Origin: [Muricauda] lutisoli (nom. illeg.)
GTDB taxonomy: Bacteria > Bacteroidota > Bacteroidia > Flavobacteriales > Flavobacteriaceae
Length of the DNA: 64,000 bases
Reading direction: 5' to 3'
Assembly: GCF_017313105.1 (NCBI RefSeq)
Contig: NZ_JAFLND010000002.1
Span: forward strand, 620,001 to 684,000
This document shows positions 17,334 through 25,440 of the stretch, piece after piece (positions within the stretch are counted from its first letter, which is position 1; each line of letters begins with the position of its first letter). Below the pieces are notes generated by a model. It made no database searches and had not been told where the DNA came from. It worked only from the letters and a program-made list of their open reading frames with translations. Made by a program: the position numbers and the translations under genes.

Positions 17334-17470
17334 CATTTTTAAGTGTTGAAGTTTGGCATGGAACCCCTGCACCATACCTTGCTGGTGTAACATATCAAAC
17401 AGAAAAGGTTAAAAAGCGTGAAACTTTGAAATAATAAGCCCGTCCGACCACGGAAAAAGCAGGAAATCTT

Positions 17471-17478
17471 TACATTTG
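17471..17478 (+). promoter_or_regulatory. -7 promoter element (TACATTTG) of pgk
   Basis: Fits TAnnTTTG, 25 nt before the pgk ATG. Confidence 0.6.
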
Positions 17479-17503
17479 AAACTCTCAAAAAAGAACACAC
17501 TAC

Positions 17504-18694
17504 ATGAAGACGATAGACGATTTTAATTTTGAAGGAAAAAAAGCATTGATCAGAGTTGATTTCAACGTGCCGTTGGATGGCGACTTCAATGTGACCGATA
17601 CAAGCCGTATCGATGCTGCAAAACCTACCATTCTTAAAGTTTTGGAAGATGGCGGTTCCGCTGTTTTGATGAGCCACTTGGGCAGACCAAAAGGCAAGGT
17701 AAACCCAGATATGTCCCTCTCACATATTACCGAAACTGTATCCGAAATTATTGGGGTTCAAGTAAAATTCGCAGAGGATTGTGTGGGCTCCAAAGCCGAT
17801 GAAGCGGTTGCCGGGTTACAGAGCGGAGAAGTGCTTTTGTTGGAGAACCTTCGTTTTCATGCAGAAGAAGAAGCTGGAGATGAGTCTTTTGCCCAGGAAC
17901 TGTCCAAGAACGGTGATATTTATGTGAACGATGCATTTGGTACCGCACACCGGGCCCACGCCTCAACCACCATTGTGGCCAAATTTTTCCCGGAAAACAA
18001 ATGCTTTGGCTATTTGTTGGCCAAAGAAATCAAGGCAATTGATAAAGTGATGGAAACTGGCGAAAAACCTGTTACCGCTATTTTGGGTGGAGCCAAAGTA
18101 TCTTCCAAGATCACTATCATTGAAAACATATTGGACAAAGTCGATAACCTTATCATCGGAGGTGGGATGACCTACACTTTTGTAAAAGCCAAAGGAGGCA
18201 AAGTAGGTGACTCCATATGTGAGGATGATAAAATGGAGTTGGCATTGGATATCCTAAAACAGGCCGAGGCCAAAAACGTAAAGGTGTTTTTGCCCGTAGA
18301 TGTTTTGGCGGCAGATGACTTTGACAATGCAGCCAACACCCAGTTTGTTGATGTGGACAAGATTCCTGATGGCTGGCAAGGATTGGACGCCGGTCCAAAG
18401 ACCTTGGAAATCTTTAAGCAGGTGATATTGGCGTCCAAGACCATTTTGTGGAACGGTCCCGTAGGTGTTTTTGAAATGGAAAACTTTGCCAAGGGAACCA
18501 TAGCAGTAGGCAATTATATCGATGAAGCCACACAGGCTGGTGCATTCTCACTCGTTGGTGGTGGAGATTCCGTTGCCGCGGTGAAGCAATTCGGATTTGA
18601 GGACAAAGTAAGCTACGTATCTACTGGAGGTGGTGCCATGTTGGAAAGCTTGGAAGGAAAAACCTTGCCGGGCATCGCCGCAATATTGAGCTAA
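17504..18694 (+). CDS. pgk: Phosphoglycerate kinase
   Basis: Glycolytic enzyme transferring phosphate between 1,3-bisphosphoglycerate and ADP in the cytoplasm. The substrate-binding [10 protein letters not shown] is at residues 17-26 and the nucleotide-binding [12 protein letters not shown] near residues 348-359; the hinge motif [10 protein letters not shown] is also present. Its 396 residues match the family. It has its own promoter word and is divergent from holB. Confidence 0.98.
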   Translation: MKTIDDFNFEGKKALIRVDFNVPLDGDFNVTDTSRIDAAKPTILKVLEDGGSAVLMSHLGRPKGKVNPDMSLSHITETVSEIIGVQVKFAEDCVGSKADEAVAGLQSGEVLLLENLRFHAEEEAGDESFAQELSKNGDIYVNDAFGTAHRAHASTTIVAKFFPENKCFGYLLAKEIKAIDKVMETGEKPVTAILGGAKVSSKITIIENILDKVDNLIIGGGMTYTFVKAKGGKVGDSICEDDKMELALDILKQAEAKNVKVFLPVDVLAADDFDNAANTQFVDVDKIPDGWQGLDAGPKTLEIFKQVILASKTILWNGPVGVFEMENFAKGTIAVGNYIDEATQAGAFSLVGGGDSVAAVKQFGFEDKVSYVSTGGGAMLESLEGKTLPGIAAILS

Positions 18695-18812
18695 GTCTCA
18701 CGTTCTGAGTTATTGAGGGAAACGTTAAAACTAAGAGAATTTTGTCTCTCGGCTTTACTATTTGAGAAAAAAAAGCCATTTTAGTTCGCCCCAAAAATCA
18801 AACCTCGTCCAA

Positions 18813-20414
18813 ATGAACCAAAAATTGAAAATAGCTGTTTTCGCGGCCATACTGTCCGCAGCTCCCTATGTAAGCGCACAAGAAGAAAATGCTGTGCCGA
18901 AATCGGAGAAAGATTCCACGTTGCTTCAAGAAGAGGAAAAAACAACTATTGCCGTATCTAATATCAAAATAGATGGCCAGTTAATGGCATTGGAAACCCA
19001 TGAGGATGGAAAATTCAAATTACGTGATCTGGATGAGGCATGGCGTTACGACAGTCTTTGGCTGAAGGAACTCCACAGCAATGCGGACCTATTTAGCGAT
19101 ATGTTGTTGGAAATCCAGAATGGACCCGAGCAAGATTCCATCTTTGAGGTTGATTTGCCTACAGATACGCTTAAGGCCCGTTTGGCCCGAATGAATGAAA
19201 AGACCCCGTTCAATATAACTTATAATGCATCTTTGGAGAGTGTGATCAAGTCTTTTTTAACACGTAGGAGAGATTTGATGCAACGTATGATCACAGCGAG
19301 CCAGTTTTACTTTCCGTTGTTTGAACAGGAGCTGGACAACCAGAACATCCCTTTGGAAATTAAATACTTGGCCATTGTGGAATCTGCTTTGAATCCCAAG
19401 GCAAGATCTAGGGTTGGTGCCAAGGGCCTTTGGCAATTTATGTACAGTACCGGAAAAATGTACGGTCTGGATGTCAGCAGCTATGTGGATGAAAGGCACG
19501 ACCCCATTATGGCCACAAAAGCAGCCAGTAAATACCTTTCCAGACTATATGGTATTTTCGGGGACTGGGATTTGGCGCTTGCGGCATATAACTCGGGCCC
19601 GGGCAACGTAAACAAGGCTATTCGACGCTCTGGCGGATATGAAAACTATTGGAACATTCGTCCATTCCTTCCACGTGAAACAGCTGGGTATCTTCCTGCT
19701 TTTCTGGCAACGATGTACATTTTTGAATATGCCGAAGAACATGGTTTACAGTACAAAAAAGCGGAACGCCCTTACTTTGAAACGGATACCGTTCACGTAA
19801 AAAACCTTATCACATTTGATCAAATTTCCAAATTAGTGGATATAGGCACCGAAGAACTGGAAATGTTGAACCCTGCGTACAAGCTCAACATCATACCAAA
19901 GGTGGAAGGGAAGAACTATGCCCTGCGTTTGCCGGTTTCAAAAATAGGGAAGTTCGTATCCAATGAGGAGGAAATCTATGCTTTTGTAAAAAAGGAATTG
20001 GACTCCCTTGAAAAACCGTTGCCCAATATGGTTACTGCTCAAGACCAAATTAGATATCGTGTAAAGAGCGGTGATTATTTGGGTAAAATTGCAGAACGAT
20101 ACGGTGTAGGAGTCAGCCAAATCAAAAGATGGAACGGGCTGCGAAGCAACAACCTCCGTATTGGACAACGATTGACCATTTTCCCAAGAAAGCCCTATAT
20201 CGCAAAAAACACCACAAACAGCAGTAGTTCCAAGTCTTCAGGAAATGTTGCGAGCGGTTCCAAAGTTCATACGGTAAGGTCGGGGGACTCCCTTTGGACG
20301 ATTTCAAGAAAATATCCTGGAATTTCCATCGAAAACTTACGAGAATGGAACGGTATTAGTGGGAACAATCTTAAACCGGGCACAAAACTTAAATTGTGTG
20401 ATTGTTCTTCGTAA
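18813..20414 (+). CDS. Membrane-bound/periplasmic lytic transglycosylase with LysM repeats (MltD-like)
   Basis: Cleaves peptidoglycan glycan strands. After a signal peptide (residues 1-23, ending YVSAQ), an SLT goose-lysozyme-type domain is seen with the catalytic Glu in LAIVESALNP (about residue 190) and GLWQFM and AAYNSGPGNV downstream. Two LysM peptidoglycan-binding repeats follow near residues 414 (YRVKSGDYLGKIAERYGV) and 485 (HTVRSGDSLWTISRKY). A TTG 17 codons upstream is in frame but ATG 18813 gives a clean signal peptide. Shares an operon with the DUF4837 gene (12-bp gap). Confidence 0.9.
   Translation: MNQKLKIAVFAAILSAAPYVSAQEENAVPKSEKDSTLLQEEEKTTIAVSNIKIDGQLMALETHEDGKFKLRDLDEAWRYDSLWLKELHSNADLFSDMLLEIQNGPEQDSIFEVDLPTDTLKARLARMNEKTPFNITYNASLESVIKSFLTRRRDLMQRMITASQFYFPLFEQELDNQNIPLEIKYLAIVESALNPKARSRVGAKGLWQFMYSTGKMYGLDVSSYVDERHDPIMATKAASKYLSRLYGIFGDWDLALAAYNSGPGNVNKAIRRSGGYENYWNIRPFLPRETAGYLPAFLATMYIFEYAEEHGLQYKKAERPYFETDTVHVKNLITFDQISKLVDIGTEELEMLNPAYKLNIIPKVEGKNYALRLPVSKIGKFVSNEEEIYAFVKKELDSLEKPLPNMVTAQDQIRYRVKSGDYLGKIAERYGVGVSQIKRWNGLRSNNLRIGQRLTIFPRKPYIAKNTTNSSSSKSSGNVASGSKVHTVRSGDSLWTISRKYPGISIENLREWNGISGNNLKPGTKLKLCDCSS
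19667..19682. other. Degenerate parS-like site within the lytic transglycosylase gene
   Basis: CCTTCCACGTGAAACA carries the CACGTG core and a perfect right arm AAACA. It encodes the conserved PRETAG motif, so coding constraint may explain it. Confidence 0.25.
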
Positions 20415-20426
20415 ATTTAGCACAAG

Positions 20427-21425
20427 ATGAAAAAATTAGGAACACTATTGTTTGCCACAGTCCTGTTGGCATTGGGATCCTGTAATAATTCAGGTTCAAA
20501 AGAAAGATTTTTACCACCCTCTACAGGAGGGATCAACTCTTTGATGGTTGTAATGGACACCGAACTATGGAGAGGACCGGTGGGCGAGAAAATAAGGGAT
20601 GAGTTTGCGGCCCAGATTATTGGTCTGCCTCAAATTGAGCCCAAATTTACCATTACACAAGTGCCTCCAAAGGTTTTTAAGGGCACCACAACACATTCCA
20701 GGTCTATTCTTTATGTAGAGAAGGATTCAACCTCTTTGGCCCATATTAAGGACGATGCATATTCCAAACCCCAAAAGGTAGCGGTGGTGACAGGGCCTAC
20801 AGAGGAAGTCATGATCAAAAACTTGGATTCCTTGGCCGATAGGGCCATCAGGGAGTTCAAGGCAAATGAAATTGCCGAGGCACAGCAACGCTTCAAACGC
20901 TCCCTCAGTAAAGATCAAGCTTTAGAGGAAGAGTTTGGGATTCAACTCAACGTTCCATCGCTTTATAAAGTAGGTAGAAGAGAGGATAATTTTGTTTGGA
21001 TGGATATCGAGATTCCTAAAGGAACCATGAACATTATCGCATATGAAATGCCATGGGACTATTTTAGCAATGACTCCACTTTTGTACAAGATATCGTGAG
21101 GATGCGTGATTCTATTGGCGAAAAGTATATTCCTGGACCTTATGAGAATACTTATATGATCACGGAGAAAGCTTTTGCTCCGTATGTTTTCCCGGTCGAA
21201 ATCGGAGGAAAAAAGGCAGCTGAGGTAAAAGGTGTTTGGGAAATCCACGGATATCCAATGGCCGGTCCCTTTCTAACCTATATCATTAACGATAAGGAAA
21301 ACAATAGAAAAATGATCGTGGAAGGGTTTACGTTCGCACCTTCTGAAGCTAAAAGGGATTATATGTTTGAGCTGGAGGCCATATTAAAAACCATAAAGTT
21401 TGACGCTCCTGCAGCAGCAGATTAA
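20427..21425 (+). CDS. DUF4837 family lipoprotein
   Basis: A 332-residue protein with a signal peptide and lipobox LALGSC (Cys19), so it is lipid-anchored in the envelope. The body matches DUF4837 as known in Bacteroidota (opening GGINSLMVVMDTELWRG). Function unknown; the placement 12 bp after a lytic transglycosylase gene suggests a role at the cell wall. A strong terminator follows. Confidence 0.85.
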   Translation: MKKLGTLLFATVLLALGSCNNSGSKERFLPPSTGGINSLMVVMDTELWRGPVGEKIRDEFAAQIIGLPQIEPKFTITQVPPKVFKGTTTHSRSILYVEKDSTSLAHIKDDAYSKPQKVAVVTGPTEEVMIKNLDSLADRAIREFKANEIAEAQQRFKRSLSKDQALEEEFGIQLNVPSLYKVGRREDNFVWMDIEIPKGTMNIIAYEMPWDYFSNDSTFVQDIVRMRDSIGEKYIPGPYENTYMITEKAFAPYVFPVEIGGKKAAEVKGVWEIHGYPMAGPFLTYIINDKENNRKMIVEGFTFAPSEAKRDYMFELEAILKTIKFDAPAAAD

Positions 21426-21456
21426 GAAAGCACAATTAATAATATTCAAAAATCAA

Positions 21457-21487
21457 AAAAGCCCAGAAACTTGGTTTCTGGGCTTTT
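21457..21487. terminator. Bidirectional intrinsic terminator
   Basis: A perfect 14-bp stem (AAAAGCCCAGAAAC with its complement) with a 3-nt loop, A-rich on the left and T-rich on the right. It lies between the convergent DUF4837 gene and the small gene at 21511-21681. Confidence 0.9.
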
Positions 21488-21510
21488 CTGTTCTTTAAAG
21501 CTTAGGTTTG

Positions 21511-21681
21511 TTAATCAAACGGAAAGCCTGTAGCTACTCTGTACACAAAGGCATAAAGCACAATGAGGAACATGATAAAGCTGAACCAGGCAAATACCTT
21601 AAAGTATTTTTCCACTATTATGTTTCCCAAATTGCGGAAAGCCTCTATATAAATTTCTTTTACGAGTAATAATTTTTTCAT
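21511..21681 (-). CDS. Small single-span membrane protein, DUF6747-like
   Basis: A 56-residue frame from ATG 21681 to TAA 21511. It starts MKKLLLVKEIYIEAFRNLG (amphipathic helix), continues to one membrane helix (about residues 28-48, FAWFSFIMFLIVLYAFV) and ends RVATGFPFD. The sequence resembles a small flavobacterial family I believe to be DUF6747. A one-mismatch promoter word (AACCTTTG) lies at 21712-21719 on the minus strand and a terminator follows, which supports a real gene. Function unknown. Confidence 0.7.
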   Translation of the reverse strand: MKKLLLVKEIYIEAFRNLGNIIVEKYFKVFAWFSFIMFLIVLYAFVYRVATGFPFD

Positions 21682-21786
21682 AAGCTTGATTTTTAAGATT
21701 TAAAGACAATACAAAGGTTTGATTTTGTCAATATCAAAGAAAAACAAACGGACGAAAGACGATAAAAACAGGGTGAAAGCTTAAGT

Positions 21787-21924
21787 GTGAAGCTAAAAAT
21801 CCGCAAAGCCATTGATTTGATCGACAAACGACATATTGCCAGAAACAGATGGACGGGGATAAAGATCGGTGAAATGCAACAAGACGTTCAAAAATTAAGA
21901 AACACCAGGTTCTTTACTGGGTAA
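21787..21924 (+). CDS. Possible short protein or gene remnant (45 codons)
   Basis: A frame of 45 codons from GTG 21787 to TAA 21922-21924 with normal-looking codon use: basic, starting KLKIRKAIDLIDKRH, ending LRNTRFFTG. The frame stays open upstream to 21766 without an ATG. It is convergent with the PorE-like gene and ends 8 bp before that stop. No family recognised; it may be chance or the tail of a lost gene. Confidence 0.2.
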   Translation: MKLKIRKAIDLIDKRHIARNRWTGIKIGEMQQDVQKLRNTRFFTG

Positions 21925-21931
21925 AGCGGCC

Positions 21932-23989
21932 TTATTCCGGGACTATATAAAACTCAGACCTTCTATTTAAACGATGCTGGCCGGGAGTACATGGTTTGCC
22001 ATCGGAACAGTTGTTCAACAAACGGTCCTCCCCATAACCAATGGCGCTAATAATTCGTGAGGGATCTATACCTTTTGAAATAAGATAGGACCTTGTGGAT
22101 TTTGCGCGCTTATCCGACAAGTACTTGTTATATGATTTGGAGCCAATGGCATCTGTATGCGATTCAATTTTCAAGGACAGTTCCGTGTTTTCTTTTAAAA
22201 CAGCAACTAGCTTATCCAATTCTTTGGCTGCGTTAGCTGTTATTTGATAACTGTCAAAATGAAAGTATACATTGTTGGGCTCAAATATATCATCGACAAC
22301 AACTTCTTTTTCCCTCAATCTTTTTTTGAGGAATTGCGATATTTCAACCTGTTCGTTATCCTTGGTTTTTACCGAAAGGCTATCTCTTTCAAACCCCTCC
22401 TTCCATGCAACGACCGTATAGCCGGTCACCGGGTCCAAATACTTAAAGGTATATTTTCCGGTGGAGTCCGCTAAAGCTTCATTTTGTAATGTCCCATCTT
22501 GATTGAACAGCCGTATTTTTGCTTTATTGATTGGTTCGCCAGTGGTAATGTCTTTCACAGAACCGGATATCGCGTTAAGGTTAAGGGTGTATTTAAATGA
22601 ATAAATATCATCATCGCCTTTGCCACCTTTACGGTTAGACGCAAAATACCCTTGCTCACCCGAAGCGTCTATAATATAGCTGAAATCGTCCCTGTTGCTA
22701 TTGATGGGTTTGCCTAGATTGATGCCTACGCTGAAAACTTCGCCGGAACCATCGGATTTATACACATCCAAACCACCAAATCCCATGGCTCGGTTGGATG
22801 AAAAATAAAGGGCATCATCAGTAACGTAAGGAAACATTTCCTTTGCATCGGTGTTTACCGTTCTTCCAAGGTTTTTGGGCTCAGAGTACGTGCCATTTTC
22901 ATAAATATCGACCACATAGATGTCCGTTCCACCAAAGCCTCCCGGCCGATCAGATACAAAATACATCTTTTTACCATCTTTGCTGATTGTTGGGTGACCG
23001 GTGGAATAATTATCTCCGTTAAAGGGAAGCTCTACAGCGTCCGTCCACTCGCCCCCTAAAAATTGAGAGCGATAGATTTTCAAATGGTTGATGCCGTTTT
23101 TCCCTCTTTTGAGCCTTTTGCCATAATTGTTTCGGGTGAAATAAATGGTTTTTTGATCCGGAGAAAAGGCCAACGAGGCCTCGTGATATTTAGTATTTAT
23201 TTTTTTGGAGAATTTTTTGGGACTGAACAGGTCTCCCTCCTCGTTCTTTCGCTTGGACACATAAAGGTCTAAAAACGGCTGATTGGTCCAGCGATAGCGA
23301 CGGGTCGTCAAAATGGAAGAGTCTTTGGCAGATGCATATACAATATCTGAGCCTTTGTAGAACATGGGGGAGAAATCCGAGTATTTCGAATTAATCCCAA
23401 GGTTTTTGATTTTAACATTGGTCGCACCTTTCCAGGTGCCGGGCTCAGGGCGCTTAAGTTCCTTTAGGGGTTGGTCGCGTTTTTGTCGCAGAATTTTGGT
23501 TAAGGCGGCGGCTCTTCTATATTTACCAGTTCCCTTTAAGGTTTGCGTGTACTTGAAAAAAGTATCTTCCTGCATTTGGTCTTGATACCTTTGGTACAGC
23601 TCATTGTACCATTTGTACGACTTTTCAAGGTTTCCGGTATAATAATGGGAATCGCCCGCTCTTGAGAGCAAAGTTAGGGTATGTTCAGCGCTTGTTTTTT
23701 CAAGTACCATATCGAAAATCCGAGCAGACTCCGCATACCACATTTTGTTAAAGTACTCATTGCCTTTTTCAATGAGTTTATCGGCAACACCTTCTTTGCG
23801 CAGGTATTTTACAAGCTTTTTATCACTGAGACCGTCCAGGTGTTTAACAAAATCGGAGTTACTGCTTTCCTCATTGACCTTCGCAGTGCTGGAAAGAGAA
23901 GTCTTCCCATCAAATTCGGATAGGGCCAACTCCTGGGAAAAAATCCCAAATGAGCATAGGAGAAAAGTAAGCAAGGTCAGTTTTTTCAT
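21932..23989 (-). CDS. OmpA-family envelope protein with TPR, PD40 propeller and carboxypeptidase-regulatory domains (PorE-like)
   Basis: A 685-residue exported protein: signal peptide (MKKLTLLTFLLCSFGIFSQ), TPR-like helices (about 45-160), a beta-propeller of PD40/WD-like repeats (about 200-440; repeated S-D-x-x-GG and YFxSNR motifs), a carboxypeptidase regulatory-like domain (about 460-545), and a C-terminal OmpA peptidoglycan-binding domain from about 570 (NVYFHFDSYQIT, then SHTDAIGS and IGYGEDRLL). This is the order described for the T9SS component PorE of Porphyromonas; many related OmpA proteins exist in Bacteroidota, so the T9SS role is an inference. Start chosen at ATG 23989; an in-frame TTG lies 27 nt upstream. 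Confidence 0.85.
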   Translation of the reverse strand: MKKLTLLTFLLCSFGIFSQELALSEFDGKTSLSSTAKVNEESSNSDFVKHLDGLSDKKLVKYLRKEGVADKLIEKGNEYFNKMWYAESARIFDMVLEKTSAEHTLTLLSRAGDSHYYTGNLEKSYKWYNELYQRYQDQMQEDTFFKYTQTLKGTGKYRRAAALTKILRQKRDQPLKELKRPEPGTWKGATNVKIKNLGINSKYSDFSPMFYKGSDIVYASAKDSSILTTRRYRWTNQPFLDLYVSKRKNEEGDLFSPKKFSKKINTKYHEASLAFSPDQKTIYFTRNNYGKRLKRGKNGINHLKIYRSQFLGGEWTDAVELPFNGDNYSTGHPTISKDGKKMYFVSDRPGGFGGTDIYVVDIYENGTYSEPKNLGRTVNTDAKEMFPYVTDDALYFSSNRAMGFGGLDVYKSDGSGEVFSVGINLGKPINSNRDDFSYIIDASGEQGYFASNRKGGKGDDDIYSFKYTLNLNAISGSVKDITTGEPINKAKIRLFNQDGTLQNEALADSTGKYTFKYLDPVTGYTVVAWKEGFERDSLSVKTKDNEQVEISQFLKKRLREKEVVVDDIFEPNNVYFHFDSYQITANAAKELDKLVAVLKENTELSLKIESHTDAIGSKSYNKYLSDKRAKSTRSYLISKGIDPSRIISAIGYGEDRLLNNCSDGKPCTPGQHRLNRRSEFYIVPE

Positions 23990-24006
23990 TACCACTTCAT
24001 CTGCAC

Positions 24007-24028
24007 AAATGAACAAACACGTTCATTT
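24007..24028. repeat. Inverted repeat upstream of the PorE-like gene
   Basis: Arms AAATGAAC and GTTCATTT with a 6-nt spacer, 18-39 bp before ATG 23989. It overlaps a one-mismatch -7 word on the minus strand (TTCATTTG, 24006-24013), so an operator role is possible. Confidence 0.4.
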
Positions 24029-24032
24029 TGAG

Positions 24033-24053
24033 GTTAAGCATGAGGGGCTTAAC
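24033..24053. repeat. Second inverted repeat upstream of the PorE-like gene
   Basis: Arms GTTAAGC and GCTTAAC with a 7-nt spacer, immediately next to the repeat at 24007-24028. Confidence 0.4.
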
Positions 24054-24206
24054 AGTTTAGTTGTAACCGCTAAAATAGAATATGGTAAGTGGGGTGATAA
24101 CTTTTTGTTGTGAAAGGATGAATTTCTGGCGTTGAACGCTTAAAAAATGTTGTCGTTGGTCGAAAACCTTTAGTAAAATGGCACGTTTCAGCGCACAAAA
24201 AGTCAA

Positions 24207-24404
24207 TTAGGATTTTGACTCGTTGCTTCCGCCTTCCAACTTTTCGTCTTCTTTCGTTGCGTCCTTGAATTCTTTGATTCCGCTTCCAAGGCCCTTCATT
24301 AGTTCTGGGATTTTTCTACCTCCGAACAGCAAAACAACCACGGCAACAATCAAAACAATCTGCCAAGGACCTAGCATTCCAAGAAATATAGTTTGAGCAA
24401 TCAT
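24207..24404 (-). CDS. tatA: Twin-arginine translocase subunit TatA/TatE
   Basis: A 65-residue Tat pore protein: N-terminal membrane helix (about 12-27, [17 protein letters not shown]), the signature hinge [14 protein letters not shown] with an amphipathic helix ([11 protein letters not shown]) and an acidic tail. It moves folded proteins across the inner membrane with TatC, which is not in this window. Start could also be the internal Met10. Confidence 0.93.
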   Translation of the reverse strand: MIAQTIFLGMLGPWQIVLIVAVVVLLFGGRKIPELMKGLGSGIKEFKDATKEDEKLEGGSNESKS

Positions 24405-24515
24405 ATCTTCAAAACCTTTAATTAGAAATGTAAAAGTACTAAAAAGATGTTGAAGAGCATGTTGGATTAACGAAAATTAGCATTTGAAAATGAATTTTAA
24501 GAACTTATCCCCTTC

Positions 24516-24531
24516 AGCTTTTTAAAAAGCT
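24516..24531. repeat. Perfect 16-bp palindrome between tatA and the M23 gene
   Basis: AGCTTTTTAAAAAGCT is a perfect palindrome about 40 bp before the M23 start, upstream of its -7 word. It could bind a regulator; AT-rich chance is also possible. Confidence 0.3.
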
Positions 24532-24556
24532 TAACATGCATATTAAAATCTAAGAC

Positions 24557-24564
24557 TATCTTTG
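24557..24564 (+). promoter_or_regulatory. -7 promoter element (TATCTTTG) of the M23 peptidase gene
   Basis: Fits TAnnTTTG, 6 nt before ATG 24571. Its last three bases form an in-frame TTG that could be mistaken for the start. Confidence 0.6.
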
Positions 24565-24570
24565 TTCACC

Positions 24571-25440
24571 ATGGCTAAGGATAAAAAGAAAAGAAAGGAG
24601 ATAAAACGAAAGCTACTGCACAAGTACCGCTTGGTTATTCTTAACGAAAGCACCTTTGAGGAAAAGATATCCTTTAAGCTCAACAGGTTGAATGTTTTTG
24701 TTACCGGAACCATGTTCATCATTGTTTTGATAGGCATCACCACTTTGATCATTGCCTTCACCCCATTGCGGGAATACATCCCTGGCTATTCCTCCACTAA
24801 ACTGAAGAGACAGGCCACGGAACTTACCTACAAAACCGACTCTTTGGTAACTGTACTTAATTATACCAACCGGTATTTAGACAATGTGAGGAAAGTTTTG
24901 CGGGGTGATATCGAAAACAACCAGACCAATCGCGATTCTTTGTTCGAACAATATAAATTGGACCCCGCGTCCGTTGATCTAACCCCAATACGACAAGATC
25001 TTTTATTGAGGGAAGAAGTGGAGCTAGAGGATAAGTACAATCTTTTTGAAAGGGATGTGGAGAATTTGGGTACGTTGTTCTTCTCGCCTGTCAACGGAAC
25101 AGTTTCACAAGGGTTCGACCAAAAAACCAAGCACTACGCAGTGGATTTGGTGGCACCAAAAGACACGCCCGTAAAATCCATTGCCGACGGAACGGTACTT
25201 TTTGCGGAATGGACCACAGAAACGGGCTATGTGATGATCATAGAACACCAGGAAGGGATTACTTCTGTATATAAGCACAATGGCTCATTGAGCAAGTCTC
25301 AAGGTGATTTGGTTAAAGCTGGTGAAGTGATTGCCTCCATCGGGAATACAGGGGAACTCACCACGGGTCCGCACCTTCATTTTGAGCTATGGAGAAAAGG
25401 AAAGCCCGTGAATCCCCAGAACTATATTGATTTCAACTAA
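24571..25440 (+). CDS. M23 family metallopeptidase (LytM-like)
   Basis: A 289-residue envelope endopeptidase of the LytM/M23 type acting on peptidoglycan cross-links. A basic N-terminus is followed by one membrane helix (about 46-70), a coiled coil, and the M23 domain with metal ligands in HYAVDL (about 188-193) and HLHFELW (about 269-275). All visible metal ligands are present, so it is probably active. ATG 24571 is chosen because the upstream in-frame TTG is part of a promoter word. The GH3 gene starts at the base after its stop. Confidence 0.9.
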   Translation: MAKDKKKRKEIKRKLLHKYRLVILNESTFEEKISFKLNRLNVFVTGTMFIIVLIGITTLIIAFTPLREYIPGYSSTKLKRQATELTYKTDSLVTVLNYTNRYLDNVRKVLRGDIENNQTNRDSLFEQYKLDPASVDLTPIRQDLLLREEVELEDKYNLFERDVENLGTLFFSPVNGTVSQGFDQKTKHYAVDLVAPKDTPVKSIADGTVLFAEWTTETGYVMIIEHQEGITSVYKHNGSLSKSQGDLVKAGEVIASIGNTGELTTGPHLHFELWRKGKPVNPQNYIDFN

